A stretch of DNA of 64,000 bases from Streptomyces sp. TRM49041. GTDB lineage: Bacteria; Actinomycetota; Actinomycetes; Streptomycetales; Streptomycetaceae. The notes under the pieces were generated by a model. The model did not search any database, was not told the DNA's origin, and saw only the letters and a list, made by a program, of their open reading frames with translations. Location of the stretch: contig NZ_VSRY01000144.1 of the NCBI RefSeq assembly GCF_008271805.1, forward strand, positions 40,180 through 104,179, in the 5' to 3' direction. Below are positions 50,087 to 58,356 of this stretch, in pieces. Each line of letters starts with the position of its first letter. Within the stretch, counting starts at the first letter, position 1. Position numbers and translations under genes: made by a program.

Positions 50087-51172
50087 TCAGTCCGCGAAGG
50101 CGTCGCACACCGCCTCGTACTCGCGGGTCCACCACACCGCCAGGGCCGACGCCGCGGGAAACTGCGGGTCGGCCCTGCTGTCGTGCAGCTGGTAGCGCCA
50201 CCGCAGTATCCAGAAGTCGTTGAGCCGTTCCCACCACACCCGGTGCACCGCCGCAGCCAGCTCCGCCGCGTCCGCCCCCGCCGTCCGGCGGTACGCGCGC
50301 GCGTAGGCCCGGACCTTCGCCAGGTCCAGCCGCCCCGTCGGCTGTACGTAGAAGATCATCGCGGCCCGGACCGCCTCCTCCGCCCGCGGCTGCACCCCCA
50401 GCCGGTCCCAGTCGACGATCGCGGCCGGCTCCGCGCCCCGGTACAGCAGGTTCAGCGGGTGGAAGTCGCCGTGCACCCAGCCGCCCGCGCCGGGCGCCGC
50501 CGCGGCCGGGCGCCGGTGCGCGTGCTCGGCCAGCAGCCGCCGCCGCTCCACCAGCCGGTGCTCGGCCAGCTCGTCGAAGGCGACCCTGCGCCGCCGCGCC
50601 CTGGCCAGCGCCAGCAGCTCGTCGATCAACCGGAACGTGTCCTCCGGGTCGGCGCTCCCGTACTCCCGCGCCCCCGTCCGGGCGCTCATCGACCCCATGA
50701 CCCGCTCCAGGCATGTGTGGACGAAGCCGAGCAGCGCGCCGAGCCGACGGGACCCGCCCGCTGTGAGCTGGGCGCCGTCCCGGTGGCGTCCCTCGACCCA
50801 CGGGTGCAGGGCGTAGCAGTGGTCGCCGAGGAGCGCGACCGTACGCCCCTCGGCGTCCGGCAGCGGTGGCGCGACCGGGACGCCCAGGTCGTGCAGGCGC
50901 TGCGTGGCCCGGTGCTGGCGGATGATCGTCGCCCGGTCGGACGTGGGGGCGTCCAGGTGCTGTTTCAGGAAGTACGTGCCGTGCGTGGTGGTGAGCCGAT
51001 AGCCGCGGTTGAGGAGCCCCTGGGTGACCGGTACGCAGGAGAGCGGCTCGCCGTACGGCGGGTAACGGCGCAGCAGCGCGCTCACGGGAGGGGCGGGCGG
51101 GGCGGAGCGGCGGGGACGGGGGACCGAGAGGGCGAGGGCGGCGGGCGCAGCCGTTACAGATGAGCGCGGCAC
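50087..51172 (-). CDS. Aminoglycoside phosphotransferase (APH)-family protein
   Basis: This 361-residue kinase-like protein has the APH catalytic motif WVHGDFHPLNLLYRG (about residues 233-247) and the metal-binding AIVDWDRLGV. The nucleotide-side YFLKQHLDAP and RQHRATQRLHDLGVPVAPPL also fit. Proteins of this family phosphorylate small alcohols or amino sugars; the substrate cannot be told, and a resistance role is not implied. It ends 24 bases from the kinase gene stop (convergent). Confidence 0.88.
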   Translation of the reverse strand: MPRSSVTAAPAALALSVPRPRRSAPPAPPVSALLRRYPPYGEPLSCVPVTQGLLNRGYRLTTTHGTYFLKQHLDAPTSDRATIIRQHRATQRLHDLGVPVAPPLPDAEGRTVALLGDHCYALHPWVEGRHRDGAQLTAGGSRRLGALLGFVHTCLERVMGSMSARTGAREYGSADPEDTFRLIDELLALARARRRRVAFDELAEHRLVERRRLLAEHAHRRPAAAAPGAGGWVHGDFHPLNLLYRGAEPAAIVDWDRLGVQPRAEEAVRAAMIFYVQPTGRLDLAKVRAYARAYRRTAGADAAELAAAVHRVWWERLNDFWILRWRYQLHDSRADPQFPAASALAVWWTREYEAVCDAFAD

Positions 51173-51597
51173 TCGACAGATGTTAGATCACTATCAGATG
51201 ACCCGCGTCGCGCCCTTTTCCGCTGACTCTTCCCGTGCCCGGGGTGCGCGGGATAACGTGCCGGTGTTCCGGCGGCCTGCAAGGCTGTTACCAGTGCGTT
51301 ATCAGAGCCGCGTCAGCGGTGTGACCAGGCGTTGGCCCCGAATTTCTCGATTTACTTGGAAATCCAAGCAAAATCGCAGGTCAAATGGGGTTTCGCAGGA
51401 ATGCGGCGCACTGGGTAACGTGCCTATGACAGGGTGCTCGCCGGGGCACCTGTCACGCCTGTTCCCGGCCGAGCGCACCCACCCCGTGCACCCGTACGGA
51501 ATCCAGGCGAGCCGCTCCCCCAAGCTCTAAAGGAGCACGGGGGAACCCCAGGCTTCCCGGCGGACCCCGGGGGCCGGACAGACGGAGGAGCACGCAC
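51173..51597. promoter_or_regulatory. Long leader before the second bkd operon, with a palindromic site
   Basis: This 425-base gap has no supported gene. It holds a perfect 6-2-6 palindrome CTTGGAAATCCAAG at 51355-51368, whose flanks (TTT and AAA) extend the symmetry. A bulged inverted repeat tgacagg/cctgtca lies at about 51427-51455. Both could serve regulators of the operon. A purine-rich binding site (gacggaggagcac) ends the leader. Confidence 0.55.
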
Positions 51598-52782
51598 GTG
51601 ACCGTGGAAGGCACTGCCGCGCGCAAGCCGCGACGCAGCAGCGGCACCAGCACCGGCACCGTCGGTGCCAAGCGCGCCGCGCGCGCGAAGAAGCCGCAGA
51701 GTTCCAACTCCGAGCCGCCGCTCGTACAGCTGCTGACGCCCGAGGGCGAGCGCGTTCAGCACCCCGAGTACGACGTCGACCTGAGCCCAGAGGAGCTGCG
51801 CGGTCTGTACCGCGACATGCTCATGACCCGGCGTTTCGACGCTGAGGCCACCGCGCTCCAGCGTCAGGGCGAGCTGGGCCTGTGGGCCTCGCTGCTCGGT
51901 CAGGAAGCCGCCCAGATCGGCTCCGGCCGTGCCCTGCGCGACGACGACTACGTCTTCCCGACCTACCGTGAGCACGGCGTCGCCTGGTGCCGCGGGGTCG
52001 ACCCGACGAATCTGCTCGGCATGTTCCGTGGGGTGAACCACGGTGGATGGGACCCCAACAGCAACAACTTCCACCTGTACACGATCGTCATCGGCTCGCA
52101 GACCCTGCACGCCACCGGCTACGCCATGGGCGTGGCCAAGGACGGGGCGGACTCGGCGGTCATCGCGTACTTCGGCGACGGCGCGTCCAGCCAGGGTGAC
52201 GTGGCGGAGTCGTTCACGTTCTCGGCCGTGTACAACGCGCCGGTGGTGTTCTTCTGCCAGAACAACCAGTGGGCGATCAGCGAGCCCACCGAGAGGCAGA
52301 CGCGCGTGCCGCTGTACCAGCGCGCGCAGGGCTACGGCTTCCCGGGCGTCCGCGTGGACGGCAACGACGTGCTGGCCTGTCTGGCAGTGACCCGCTGGGC
52401 GCTGGAGCGGGCCCGTCGCGGTGAGGGCCCGACGCTCGTGGAGGCGTTCACCTACCGGATGGGCGCGCACACCACGTCGGACGACCCGACCCGCTACCGC
52501 CACGACGACGAGCGGGCCGCCTGGGAGGCGAAGGACCCGATCCTGCGGCTGCGCCGCTACCTGGAGGCCCAGGGCCACGCCGACGCGGCCTGGTTCGACG
52601 GGCTGGAGGCGGAGAGCGAGGCGCTGGGCAAGCGGGTCCGTGAGGCCGTGCGCGCCATGCCGGACCCCGATGACCTGGCGATCTTCGAGAATGTGTACGC
52701 CGACGGGCACGCGCTCGTCGACGAGGAGCGCGCGCAGTTCGCCGCGTACCAGGCGTCGTTCGCGGATGGCGAGGTCAAGTGA
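51598..52782 (+). CDS. bkdA2: Branched-chain 2-oxoacid dehydrogenase E1 component, alpha subunit (set 2)
   Basis: This 394-residue protein has a basic Ala/Arg/Lys-rich N-terminal extension (residues 1-35) absent from set 1. The E1a domain carries the TPP motif YFGDGASSQGDVAESFTFSAVYN and VVFFCQNNQWAIS, with RMGAHTTSDDPTRYR further on. It shares the reaction with set 1 but is clearly diverged. Pyruvate specificity is less likely given the paired branched-chain arrangement in Streptomyces. Confidence 0.9.
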   Translation: MTVEGTAARKPRRSSGTSTGTVGAKRAARAKKPQSSNSEPPLVQLLTPEGERVQHPEYDVDLSPEELRGLYRDMLMTRRFDAEATALQRQGELGLWASLLGQEAAQIGSGRALRDDDYVFPTYREHGVAWCRGVDPTNLLGMFRGVNHGGWDPNSNNFHLYTIVIGSQTLHATGYAMGVAKDGADSAVIAYFGDGASSQGDVAESFTFSAVYNAPVVFFCQNNQWAISEPTERQTRVPLYQRAQGYGFPGVRVDGNDVLACLAVTRWALERARRGEGPTLVEAFTYRMGAHTTSDDPTRYRHDDERAAWEAKDPILRLRRYLEAQGHADAAWFDGLEAESEALGKRVREAVRAMPDPDDLAIFENVYADGHALVDEERAQFAAYQASFADGEVK

Positions 52783-52784
52783 TC

Positions 52785-53765
52785 ATGGCTGTGCAGAAGC
52801 TTCCCCTGGCGAAGGCGCTCAACGAGTCGCTCCGCAAGGCCCTGGAGACCGACCCCAAGGTCGTGATCATGGGTGAGGACGTCGGCAAGCTCGGTGGTGT
52901 GTTCCGGGTGACCGACGGTCTGCAGAAGGACTTCGGTGAGGACCGGGTGATCGACACCCCGCTCGCCGAGTCGGGCATCGTCGGCACGGCGATCGGGCTG
53001 GCCCTGCGCGGGTACCGGCCGGTGGTGGAGATCCAGTTCGACGGGTTCGTCTTCCCCGCGTACGACCAGATCGTCACGCAGCTGGCGAAGATGCACGCGC
53101 GGGCGCTCGGCAAGATCAAGCTGCCGGTCGTCATCCGTATCCCGTACGGCGGCGGCATCGGCGCCGTGGAGCACCACAGCGAGTCGCCCGAGGCGCTGTT
53201 CGCGCATGTCGCGGGCCTGAAGGTGGTGTCGCCCTCCACGTCGTCGGACGCGTACTGGATGCTCCAGCAGGCCATCCAGAGCGACGACCCGGTGATCTTC
53301 TTCGAGCCGAAGCGGCGCTACTGGGACAAGGGCGAGGTCGACGCGGACGCCATCCCCGGCGAGCTCCACAAGGCGACCACCGCGCGTGTGGGCACGGATC
53401 TGACGCTGGTGGCCTACGGGCCGATGGTGAAGGTGTGCATGGAGGCCGCGGCGGCCGCCGCGGAGGAGGGCAAGTCGATCGAGGTCGTCGACCTCAGGTC
53501 GATCTCCCCGGTCGACTTCGACACCGTCCAGGCGTCGGTCGAGAAGACCGGCCGGCTCGTCGTGGTCCACGAGGCGCCGGTGTTCCTCGGTTCGGGCGCG
53601 GAGATCGCCGCCCGGATCACCGAGCGGTGCTTCTACCACCTCGAGGCCCCCGTGCTGCGGGTCGGCGGCTACCACGCGCCTTATCCGCCGGCCAGGCTCG
53701 AGGAGGAGTACCTGCCGGGTCTGGACCGGGTGCTCGACGCCGTCGACCGCGCGCTGGCGTACTGA
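52785..53765 (+). CDS. bkdB2: Branched-chain 2-oxoacid dehydrogenase E1 component, beta subunit (set 2)
   Basis: From the ATG at 52785 (gaggt ten bases upstream) it has 326 residues; a GTG six bases earlier would overlap E1a by four. E1b landmarks: VIMGEDVGKLGGVFRVTDGL, DTPLAESGIVGTAIGLAL, IPYGGGIGAVEHHSESPEA and VVHEAPVFLGSGAEIAARI. It forms the E1 heterotetramer with the preceding subunit. Confidence 0.92.
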   Translation: MAVQKLPLAKALNESLRKALETDPKVVIMGEDVGKLGGVFRVTDGLQKDFGEDRVIDTPLAESGIVGTAIGLALRGYRPVVEIQFDGFVFPAYDQIVTQLAKMHARALGKIKLPVVIRIPYGGGIGAVEHHSESPEALFAHVAGLKVVSPSTSSDAYWMLQQAIQSDDPVIFFEPKRRYWDKGEVDADAIPGELHKATTARVGTDLTLVAYGPMVKVCMEAAAAAAEEGKSIEVVDLRSISPVDFDTVQASVEKTGRLVVVHEAPVFLGSGAEIAARITERCFYHLEAPVLRVGGYHAPYPPARLEEEYLPGLDRVLDAVDRALAY

Positions 53766-53778
53766 GGAGGACACCCCT

Positions 53779-55230
53779 GTGATCCGCGAGTTCAAGATGC
53801 CGGACGTCGGTGAGGGCCTCACCGAGGCAGAGATCCTCAAGTGGTACGTCCAGCCCGGCGACACCGTCACCGACGGCCAGGTCGTCTGCGAGGTCGAGAC
53901 GGCGAAGGCGGCCGTGGAGCTGCCCATCCCCTTCGACGGGGTCGTGCACGAGCTGCGCTACCCGGAGGGCGAGACCGTCGACGTCGGCCAGGTGATCATC
54001 TCCGTGAACGTGGCGCCGGGCGGCGCCGCGCCCGCGCCGGAGGCCGCCGCCCCGGAGGCCCCGGTGCGGGAGGAGCCCGCCGCGGCGCCCGCTCCCGCCC
54101 CGGCCGCCGAGGAGGAGGCCGAGCCACAGGGCCGCCAGCCGGTTCTCGTCGGCTACGGCGTGGCCGCGTCGTCCACCAAGCGCCGCCCGCGCAAGCAGGC
54201 CACGGCCACCGGCCCCGCCCCGGCCGCACAGGCGGCGGTCCAGGGCGAGCTGAACGGCCACGCCCCCGCGCCCGCCGCCCCCACGCCGCAGGCCCGCCCG
54301 CTGGCCAAGCCGCCGGTGCGGAAGCTGGCCAAGGACCTGGGCGTCGACCTGGCCACGGTGACCCCGACCGGCCCGGACGGGATCATCACGCGCGAGGACG
54401 TCCACAAGGCGGCCGCCCCCGCACAGGCACCGCGGGCCGTACCGGCCCAGGCGCCCACCCCGCCCACCGCCGCGGAGCCTCCGGCAGCCACGCCGGCGCC
54501 CCCGGTGGCGGAGCCCGTCGCGGCCGGTGCCCGGGAGACCCGTATCCCGATCAAGGGCGTACGGAAGGCCACGGCGCAGGCCATGGTCGGGTCGGCGTTC
54601 ACGGCGCCGCACGTCACCGAGTTCGTCACGGTCGACGTCACCCGCACCATGAAGCTCGTCGAGGAGCTGAAGACGGACAAGGACATGGCGGGGCTGCGGG
54701 TCAATCCGCTGCTGCTGATCGCCAAGGCCCTGCTCGTCGCGATCAAGCGAAACCCGGAGGTCAACGCCTCCTGGGACGAGGCCGCCCAGGAGATCGTGGT
54801 CAAGCACTACGTCAACCTGGGTATCGCCGCCGCCACCCCGCGCGGCCTGATCGTGCCGAACGTCAAGGACGCCCACGCCAAGACCCTCCCGGAACTGGCG
54901 TCGGCACTCGGCGAACTGGTCTCCACCGCGCGCGAAGGGAAGACGACACCCGCGGCCATGCAGGGCGGCACGGTGACCATCACCAACGTCGGCGTCTTCG
55001 GCGTCGACACCGGCACGCCGATCCTCAACCCCGGCGAGTCCGCGATCCTCGCGGTCGGCGCGATCAAGCTCCAGCCGTGGGTCCACAAGGGCAAGGTCAA
55101 GCCGCGGCAGGTCACCACACTGGCCCTGTCGTTCGACCACCGCCTCGTCGACGGCGAGCTGGGCTCCAAGGTGCTCGCCGACGTCGCGGCCGTCCTGGAA
55201 CGCCCGAAGCGGCTCATCACCTGGGCCTGA
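53779..55230 (+). CDS. bkdC2: 2-oxoacid dehydrogenase E2, dihydrolipoyl acyltransferase (set 2)
   Basis: This 483-residue protein has one lipoyl domain with the lipoyl Lys in VETAKAAVELP (near residue 43) and a Pro/Ala linker. A peripheral-subunit-binding domain (PPVRKLAKDLGVDLATVTPTGPDG, about 178-202) and a catalytic domain ending in LSFDHRLVDGELGSKVL follow. A gaggagg site lies seven bases before the GTG. Its last 14 bases overlap the end of the convergent LuxR-type gene. No E3 gene is nearby. Confidence 0.92.
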   Translation: MIREFKMPDVGEGLTEAEILKWYVQPGDTVTDGQVVCEVETAKAAVELPIPFDGVVHELRYPEGETVDVGQVIISVNVAPGGAAPAPEAAAPEAPVREEPAAAPAPAPAAEEEAEPQGRQPVLVGYGVAASSTKRRPRKQATATGPAPAAQAAVQGELNGHAPAPAAPTPQARPLAKPPVRKLAKDLGVDLATVTPTGPDGIITREDVHKAAAPAQAPRAVPAQAPTPPTAAEPPAATPAPPVAEPVAAGARETRIPIKGVRKATAQAMVGSAFTAPHVTEFVTVDVTRTMKLVEELKTDKDMAGLRVNPLLLIAKALLVAIKRNPEVNASWDEAAQEIVVKHYVNLGIAAATPRGLIVPNVKDAHAKTLPELASALGELVSTAREGKTTPAAMQGGTVTITNVGVFGVDTGTPILNPGESAILAVGAIKLQPWVHKGKVKPRQVTTLALSFDHRLVDGELGSKVLADVAAVLERPKRLITWA

Positions 55231-55540
55231 CGGGTCTCTCGGCCCAGGTCCGCCGGGGGCCCGGACGCGCCGTCGCGTCCGGGCCCTTCGTCCTGTCCGT
55301 CCGGCCCGCTTTGGCAGTCCGTCCGGAGTGGCCCAGCCGGCCAGGAGCCCGCATGCCCAGGCGCAGCCCGAGCGTGAAGCCGAGTGCGAAGCGGCTGGAG
55401 CAGCCGTGCTCCAGCATCAGATCCTGTACGCGGCGCTGGACGGTGCGCTTGCTGAGTGCCAGTTCGCGTGAGATGCGGTCGTCGCTCCAGCCCCGCACCA
55501 GCAGTTCGACGATCTGCCGACGTTCCGATGCGTCCTGCAT
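55217..55540 (-). CDS. Small LuxR-type helix-turn-helix protein
   Basis: From the ATG at 55540 (gagggggac upstream) it has 107 residues. Nearly the whole N-terminal half is a GerE/LuxR DNA-binding domain: RRQIVELLVRGWSDDRISRE then LALSKRTVQRRVQDLMLEHG. There is no receiver or ligand domain, only a basic Arg/Pro-rich tail. It overlaps the E2 gene tail-to-tail by 14 bases. Standalone LuxR-type domains of this size are frequent in Streptomyces; targets are unknown. Confidence 0.82.
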   Translation of the reverse strand: MQDASERRQIVELLVRGWSDDRISRELALSKRTVQRRVQDLMLEHGCSSRFALGFTLGLRLGMRAPGRLGHSGRTAKAGRTDRTKGPDATARPGPRRTWAERPVRPR

Positions 55541-55801
55541 CGTGTCCCCCTCCCTGGTTAACGAGTAACCCGGCCCCCTGAGGTCGCTGTCCGTAGCAGC
55601 ACACCCACGGTAACCCTGCCGTCCGACGGAATCCCAGCCGAATCCCCGGGCGACCGCGCCCTGAACGGAAAGGTGGCGGGAAGGCGACACATCCACCCGG
55701 ACTCCCTTCTGCGCGCGGTGTTTTGGCGGCTAGCTTCCAAGGTGCAAGGCGGTTCCACCCGGACCATCCCGCACGGTGAACGGTTGATGGAGGAGAGCAC
55801 C

Positions 55802-56251
55802 TTGAAGCTTCGTTACGCAGCCGCGGTCGCTGCCGCAGGAGCTGCGGCCGTCATGAGCACATCACTTCCGGCTCAGGCGGCCGGACAGGGCGGAGGCGCC
55901 CAGGAGGCCAAGCCGGCGGGCGTCAGCACGCTGGCGGACTACACCCACTGCCGGACCGTCTACACGAACGGCACCAAGGCGGGCACCGGCTGCTTCAAGT
56001 CGTACGGCGACAAGTTCCTCATGGACGACCACAAGGGCGACGGGTACCGCGTCATCGCCCAGTGGTACACGGATTACGGCCGCTCCGGGGAGTGCCACTG
56101 GGCCGGCGGCGCGTCCGCGGGCTGGGGCGAGTGCAACTACAACATGAGGGAGAGCGGCAACCTCAAGTTCCGCGTCGTCCTGCGCAACGGCGCGACCGGC
56201 GCCAACGAGGCGACCGGGTCCTGGAGTGGCTGGCTGCCCATCGGCGGCTGA
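55802..56251 (+). CDS. Small secreted protein
   Basis: I place the start at the TTG at 55802, because ggaggaga lies six bases before it; an ATG at 55787 would put that sequence inside the gene. The 149-residue product begins with a signal peptide (MKLRYAAAVAAAGAAAVMST then SLPAQA, cut near residue 27). The mature part of ~120 residues has four Cys (HCRTVY, GCFKS, ECHW, ECNY) that could form two disulfides, and is rich in Gly, Trp and Tyr. I do not recognise the family. Confidence 0.82.
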   Translation: MKLRYAAAVAAAGAAAVMSTSLPAQAAGQGGGAQEAKPAGVSTLADYTHCRTVYTNGTKAGTGCFKSYGDKFLMDDHKGDGYRVIAQWYTDYGRSGECHWAGGASAGWGECNYNMRESGNLKFRVVLRNGATGANEATGSWSGWLPIGG

Positions 56252-56265
56252 GCGGCCACGGTTCA

Positions 56266-56296
56266 CAGGGCCTGTCCGCATCGCGGACGGGCCCTG
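56266..56296 (+). terminator. Terminator after the secreted-protein gene
   Basis: Arms 56266-56278 (cagggcctgtccg) and 56284-56296 pair with one G-U around a 5-base loop. It lies 15 bases after the stop codon and isolates the GntR operon. Confidence 0.8.
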
Positions 56297-56329
56297 CTGT
56301 TGCACCCCTCTTGTATCTATGCTGTGCAC

Positions 56330-56983
56330 ATGCCAGCGTCCGCCCCTCCGCAGCCCGCCGCCGAACGCGTCTACGCCCACGTCAAGGAAGCAGTCCTGGA
56401 CCGCCGCTACGAAGGCGGCACCCTCCTCACCGAGGGCGAGCTGGCGCAGGCCGTCGGGGTGTCCCGCACGCCCGTGCGCGAGGCGCTGCTCAAGCTGGAG
56501 ATGGAAGGGCTGCTGAAGCTCTACCCGAAGAAGGGCGCCCTCGTCCTGGCCGTCTCCGCCCAGGAGATCGCGGACGTGGTGGAGACCCGGCTGCTGGTCG
56601 AGGACTTCGCCGTACGCAAGGCCGCCGCGCCGCTGCCTGCGCACCTCGTCGAGCGGCTCGAGGAACTGCTGGACGAACAGCGGCGCCACGCGCGCGAAGG
56701 GGACCTGCGGGCGGTCGCCGTGTCGGACCGCTGCTTCCACGCCGAGATCGTCCGCCACGCCGGCAACCAGATCCTGTCGAAGTTGTACGACCAGCTGCGG
56801 GACCGTCAGCTTCGCATGGGCGTCGCCGTCATGGAGGCGCACCCCGACCGCATCGCGAAGAACATCACCGAGCACGCGGAGATCCTGGCCGCCCTGCGCG
56901 ACGGCGACACCGACCGGGCGGCCCGCTGTGTGCACGCCCATGTGAGCCGCGTGAAGGTGCTGGTCCGGGGTGAGGACCGGTGA
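56330..56983 (+). CDS. GntR-family (FadR subgroup) regulator
   Basis: This 217-residue protein has a winged helix (VYAHVKEAVLDRRYEGGTLL, GELAQAVGVSRTPVREALLKLEMEGLL) and a helical FCD ligand domain with metal-type residues (DRCFHAEIVRHAGN, ITEHAEILAALRDGD). A TATGCT box six bases before the ATG and no Shine-Dalgarno suggest a leaderless message. It overlaps the MFS gene by four bases, so it probably regulates that transporter. Confidence 0.9.
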   Translation: MPASAPPQPAAERVYAHVKEAVLDRRYEGGTLLTEGELAQAVGVSRTPVREALLKLEMEGLLKLYPKKGALVLAVSAQEIADVVETRLLVEDFAVRKAAAPLPAHLVERLEELLDEQRRHAREGDLRAVAVSDRCFHAEIVRHAGNQILSKLYDQLRDRQLRMGVAVMEAHPDRIAKNITEHAEILAALRDGDTDRAARCVHAHVSRVKVLVRGEDR

Positions 56984-58296
56984 GCCCGCCCGCCGCCTCC
57001 CCCTCCACCCACCTCGCGCCATCGGACCCACCGGGCGGCCGCCGCGCCGCGCTGGTGTGGGGCGTCGGCGTCTCCGTGTACCTTGTCGCCGTCGTCTTCC
57101 GTACGTCCCTGGGCGTGGCCGGGCTCGACGCCGCCGACCGCTTCCACGTCAACGCGTCCGCCCTGTCCGCCTTCTCCATACTCCAGCTGCTGGTCTACGC
57201 CGGCATGCAGATACCCGTCGGCCTGATGGTCGACCGGCTCGGGACACGGAAGGTCCTGACCCTGGGCATCGTGCTGTTCACGGCGGGCCAGCTGGCCTTC
57301 GCGCTGTCCCCCTCGTACGGCATGGCGCTGGCCGCCCGCGCGCTCCTCGGCTGCGGCGACGCGATGACCTTCATCTCGGTGCTGCGGCTGGGCAGCCGAT
57401 GGTTCCCGGCGCGGCGCGGGCCGATGATCGCCCAGGTCGCCGCGCTCTTCGGCGTCCTCGGCAACCTCATGTCGACGATCCTGCTGTCCCGGCTGCTGGA
57501 CGGGCTCGGCTGGACCGCGACCTTCGCGGGCAGCGCGGCGGCCGGTGCCGTCGTCCTGGCCCTCGTCCTGGCCTTCCTGAAGGACCACCCCGAAGGGTAC
57601 GAGCCGGCGCCCGTCCCGAAGGCGGGTGTGGCGTACATAAGGCGCCAGATCGCCGCGGCGTGGCGGGAGCCCGGGACACGGCTGGGCATGTGGGTGCACT
57701 TCACGACGCAGTTCCCCGCCATGGTGTTCCTGCTGCTGTGGGGGATGCCGTTCCTGGTCGAGGCACAGGGCATGTCGCGGGGGCGAGCGGGTGAGCTGCT
57801 GACAGTGGTGGTGCTCTCCAACATGGTGGTGGGCCTGGTGTACGGCCAGATCATCGCCCGGCACCACACAGCGCGCGCACCACTGGCGCTCGGCACCGTG
57901 GGGGCGACGGCTCTCATGTGGGCGGCCACCCTCGCGTACCCGGCCGACCGGGCACCGATGTGGCTGCTGGTGACCCTGTGCCTCGTCCTGGGCGCGTGTG
58001 GACCCGCCTCGATGATCGGCTTCGACTTCGCCCGGCCCGCCAATCCGCCCGAGCGGCAGGGCACCGCGTCCGGCATCGTCAACATCGGCGGGTTCACCGC
58101 CTCGATGACGACCCTGCTGGCGATCGGCGTCCTGCTGGACGCGACCGGGGACGACTACCGCATCGCGTTCTTGTCGGTCTTCGTCCTCCAGGCGCTGGGT
58201 GTCGCCCAGATCCTGCGGCTGCGCGGCCGTACGGCCAGGCTGGAGCGGGAGCGGCTGGTGGCCAGCCGCGTGGAGGCGGTGCACGTACCGGTGTGA
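56980..58296 (+). CDS. Major facilitator superfamily transporter
   Basis: This 438-residue protein has 12 predicted membrane helices and the MFS signature between helices 2 and 3 (GLMVDRLGTRKVLTLG). A loop with KDHPEGYEPAPVPK joins the halves. It resembles the phosphoglycerate/hexose-phosphate and nitrate-nitrite type of MFS porters, but the substrate is not clear. It is translationally coupled to the GntR regulator. Confidence 0.9.
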   Translation: MSPPAASPSTHLAPSDPPGGRRAALVWGVGVSVYLVAVVFRTSLGVAGLDAADRFHVNASALSAFSILQLLVYAGMQIPVGLMVDRLGTRKVLTLGIVLFTAGQLAFALSPSYGMALAARALLGCGDAMTFISVLRLGSRWFPARRGPMIAQVAALFGVLGNLMSTILLSRLLDGLGWTATFAGSAAAGAVVLALVLAFLKDHPEGYEPAPVPKAGVAYIRRQIAAAWREPGTRLGMWVHFTTQFPAMVFLLLWGMPFLVEAQGMSRGRAGELLTVVVLSNMVVGLVYGQIIARHHTARAPLALGTVGATALMWAATLAYPADRAPMWLLVTLCLVLGACGPASMIGFDFARPANPPERQGTASGIVNIGGFTASMTTLLAIGVLLDATGDDYRIAFLSVFVLQALGVAQILRLRGRTARLERERLVASRVEAVHVPV

Positions 58297-58356
58297 CGGC
58301 GCGTCACGCCACCGGGCGTGTACGACCGCCACGCGCGCGGAGTGCCCCGCCCTCCG

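Noticed and set aside
50087..51172. APH-family gene as an antibiotic resistance determinant
   Set aside because: The family is broad, the neighbours give no antibiotic context, and there is no specific resistance-enzyme resemblance that I can recognise.
40886..51172. ABC transporter, PadR, secreted protein and kinases as one new signalling system
   Set aside because: The genes face different directions with separate promoters, and each is a common Streptomyces gene type. Nothing in the sequence ties them together.
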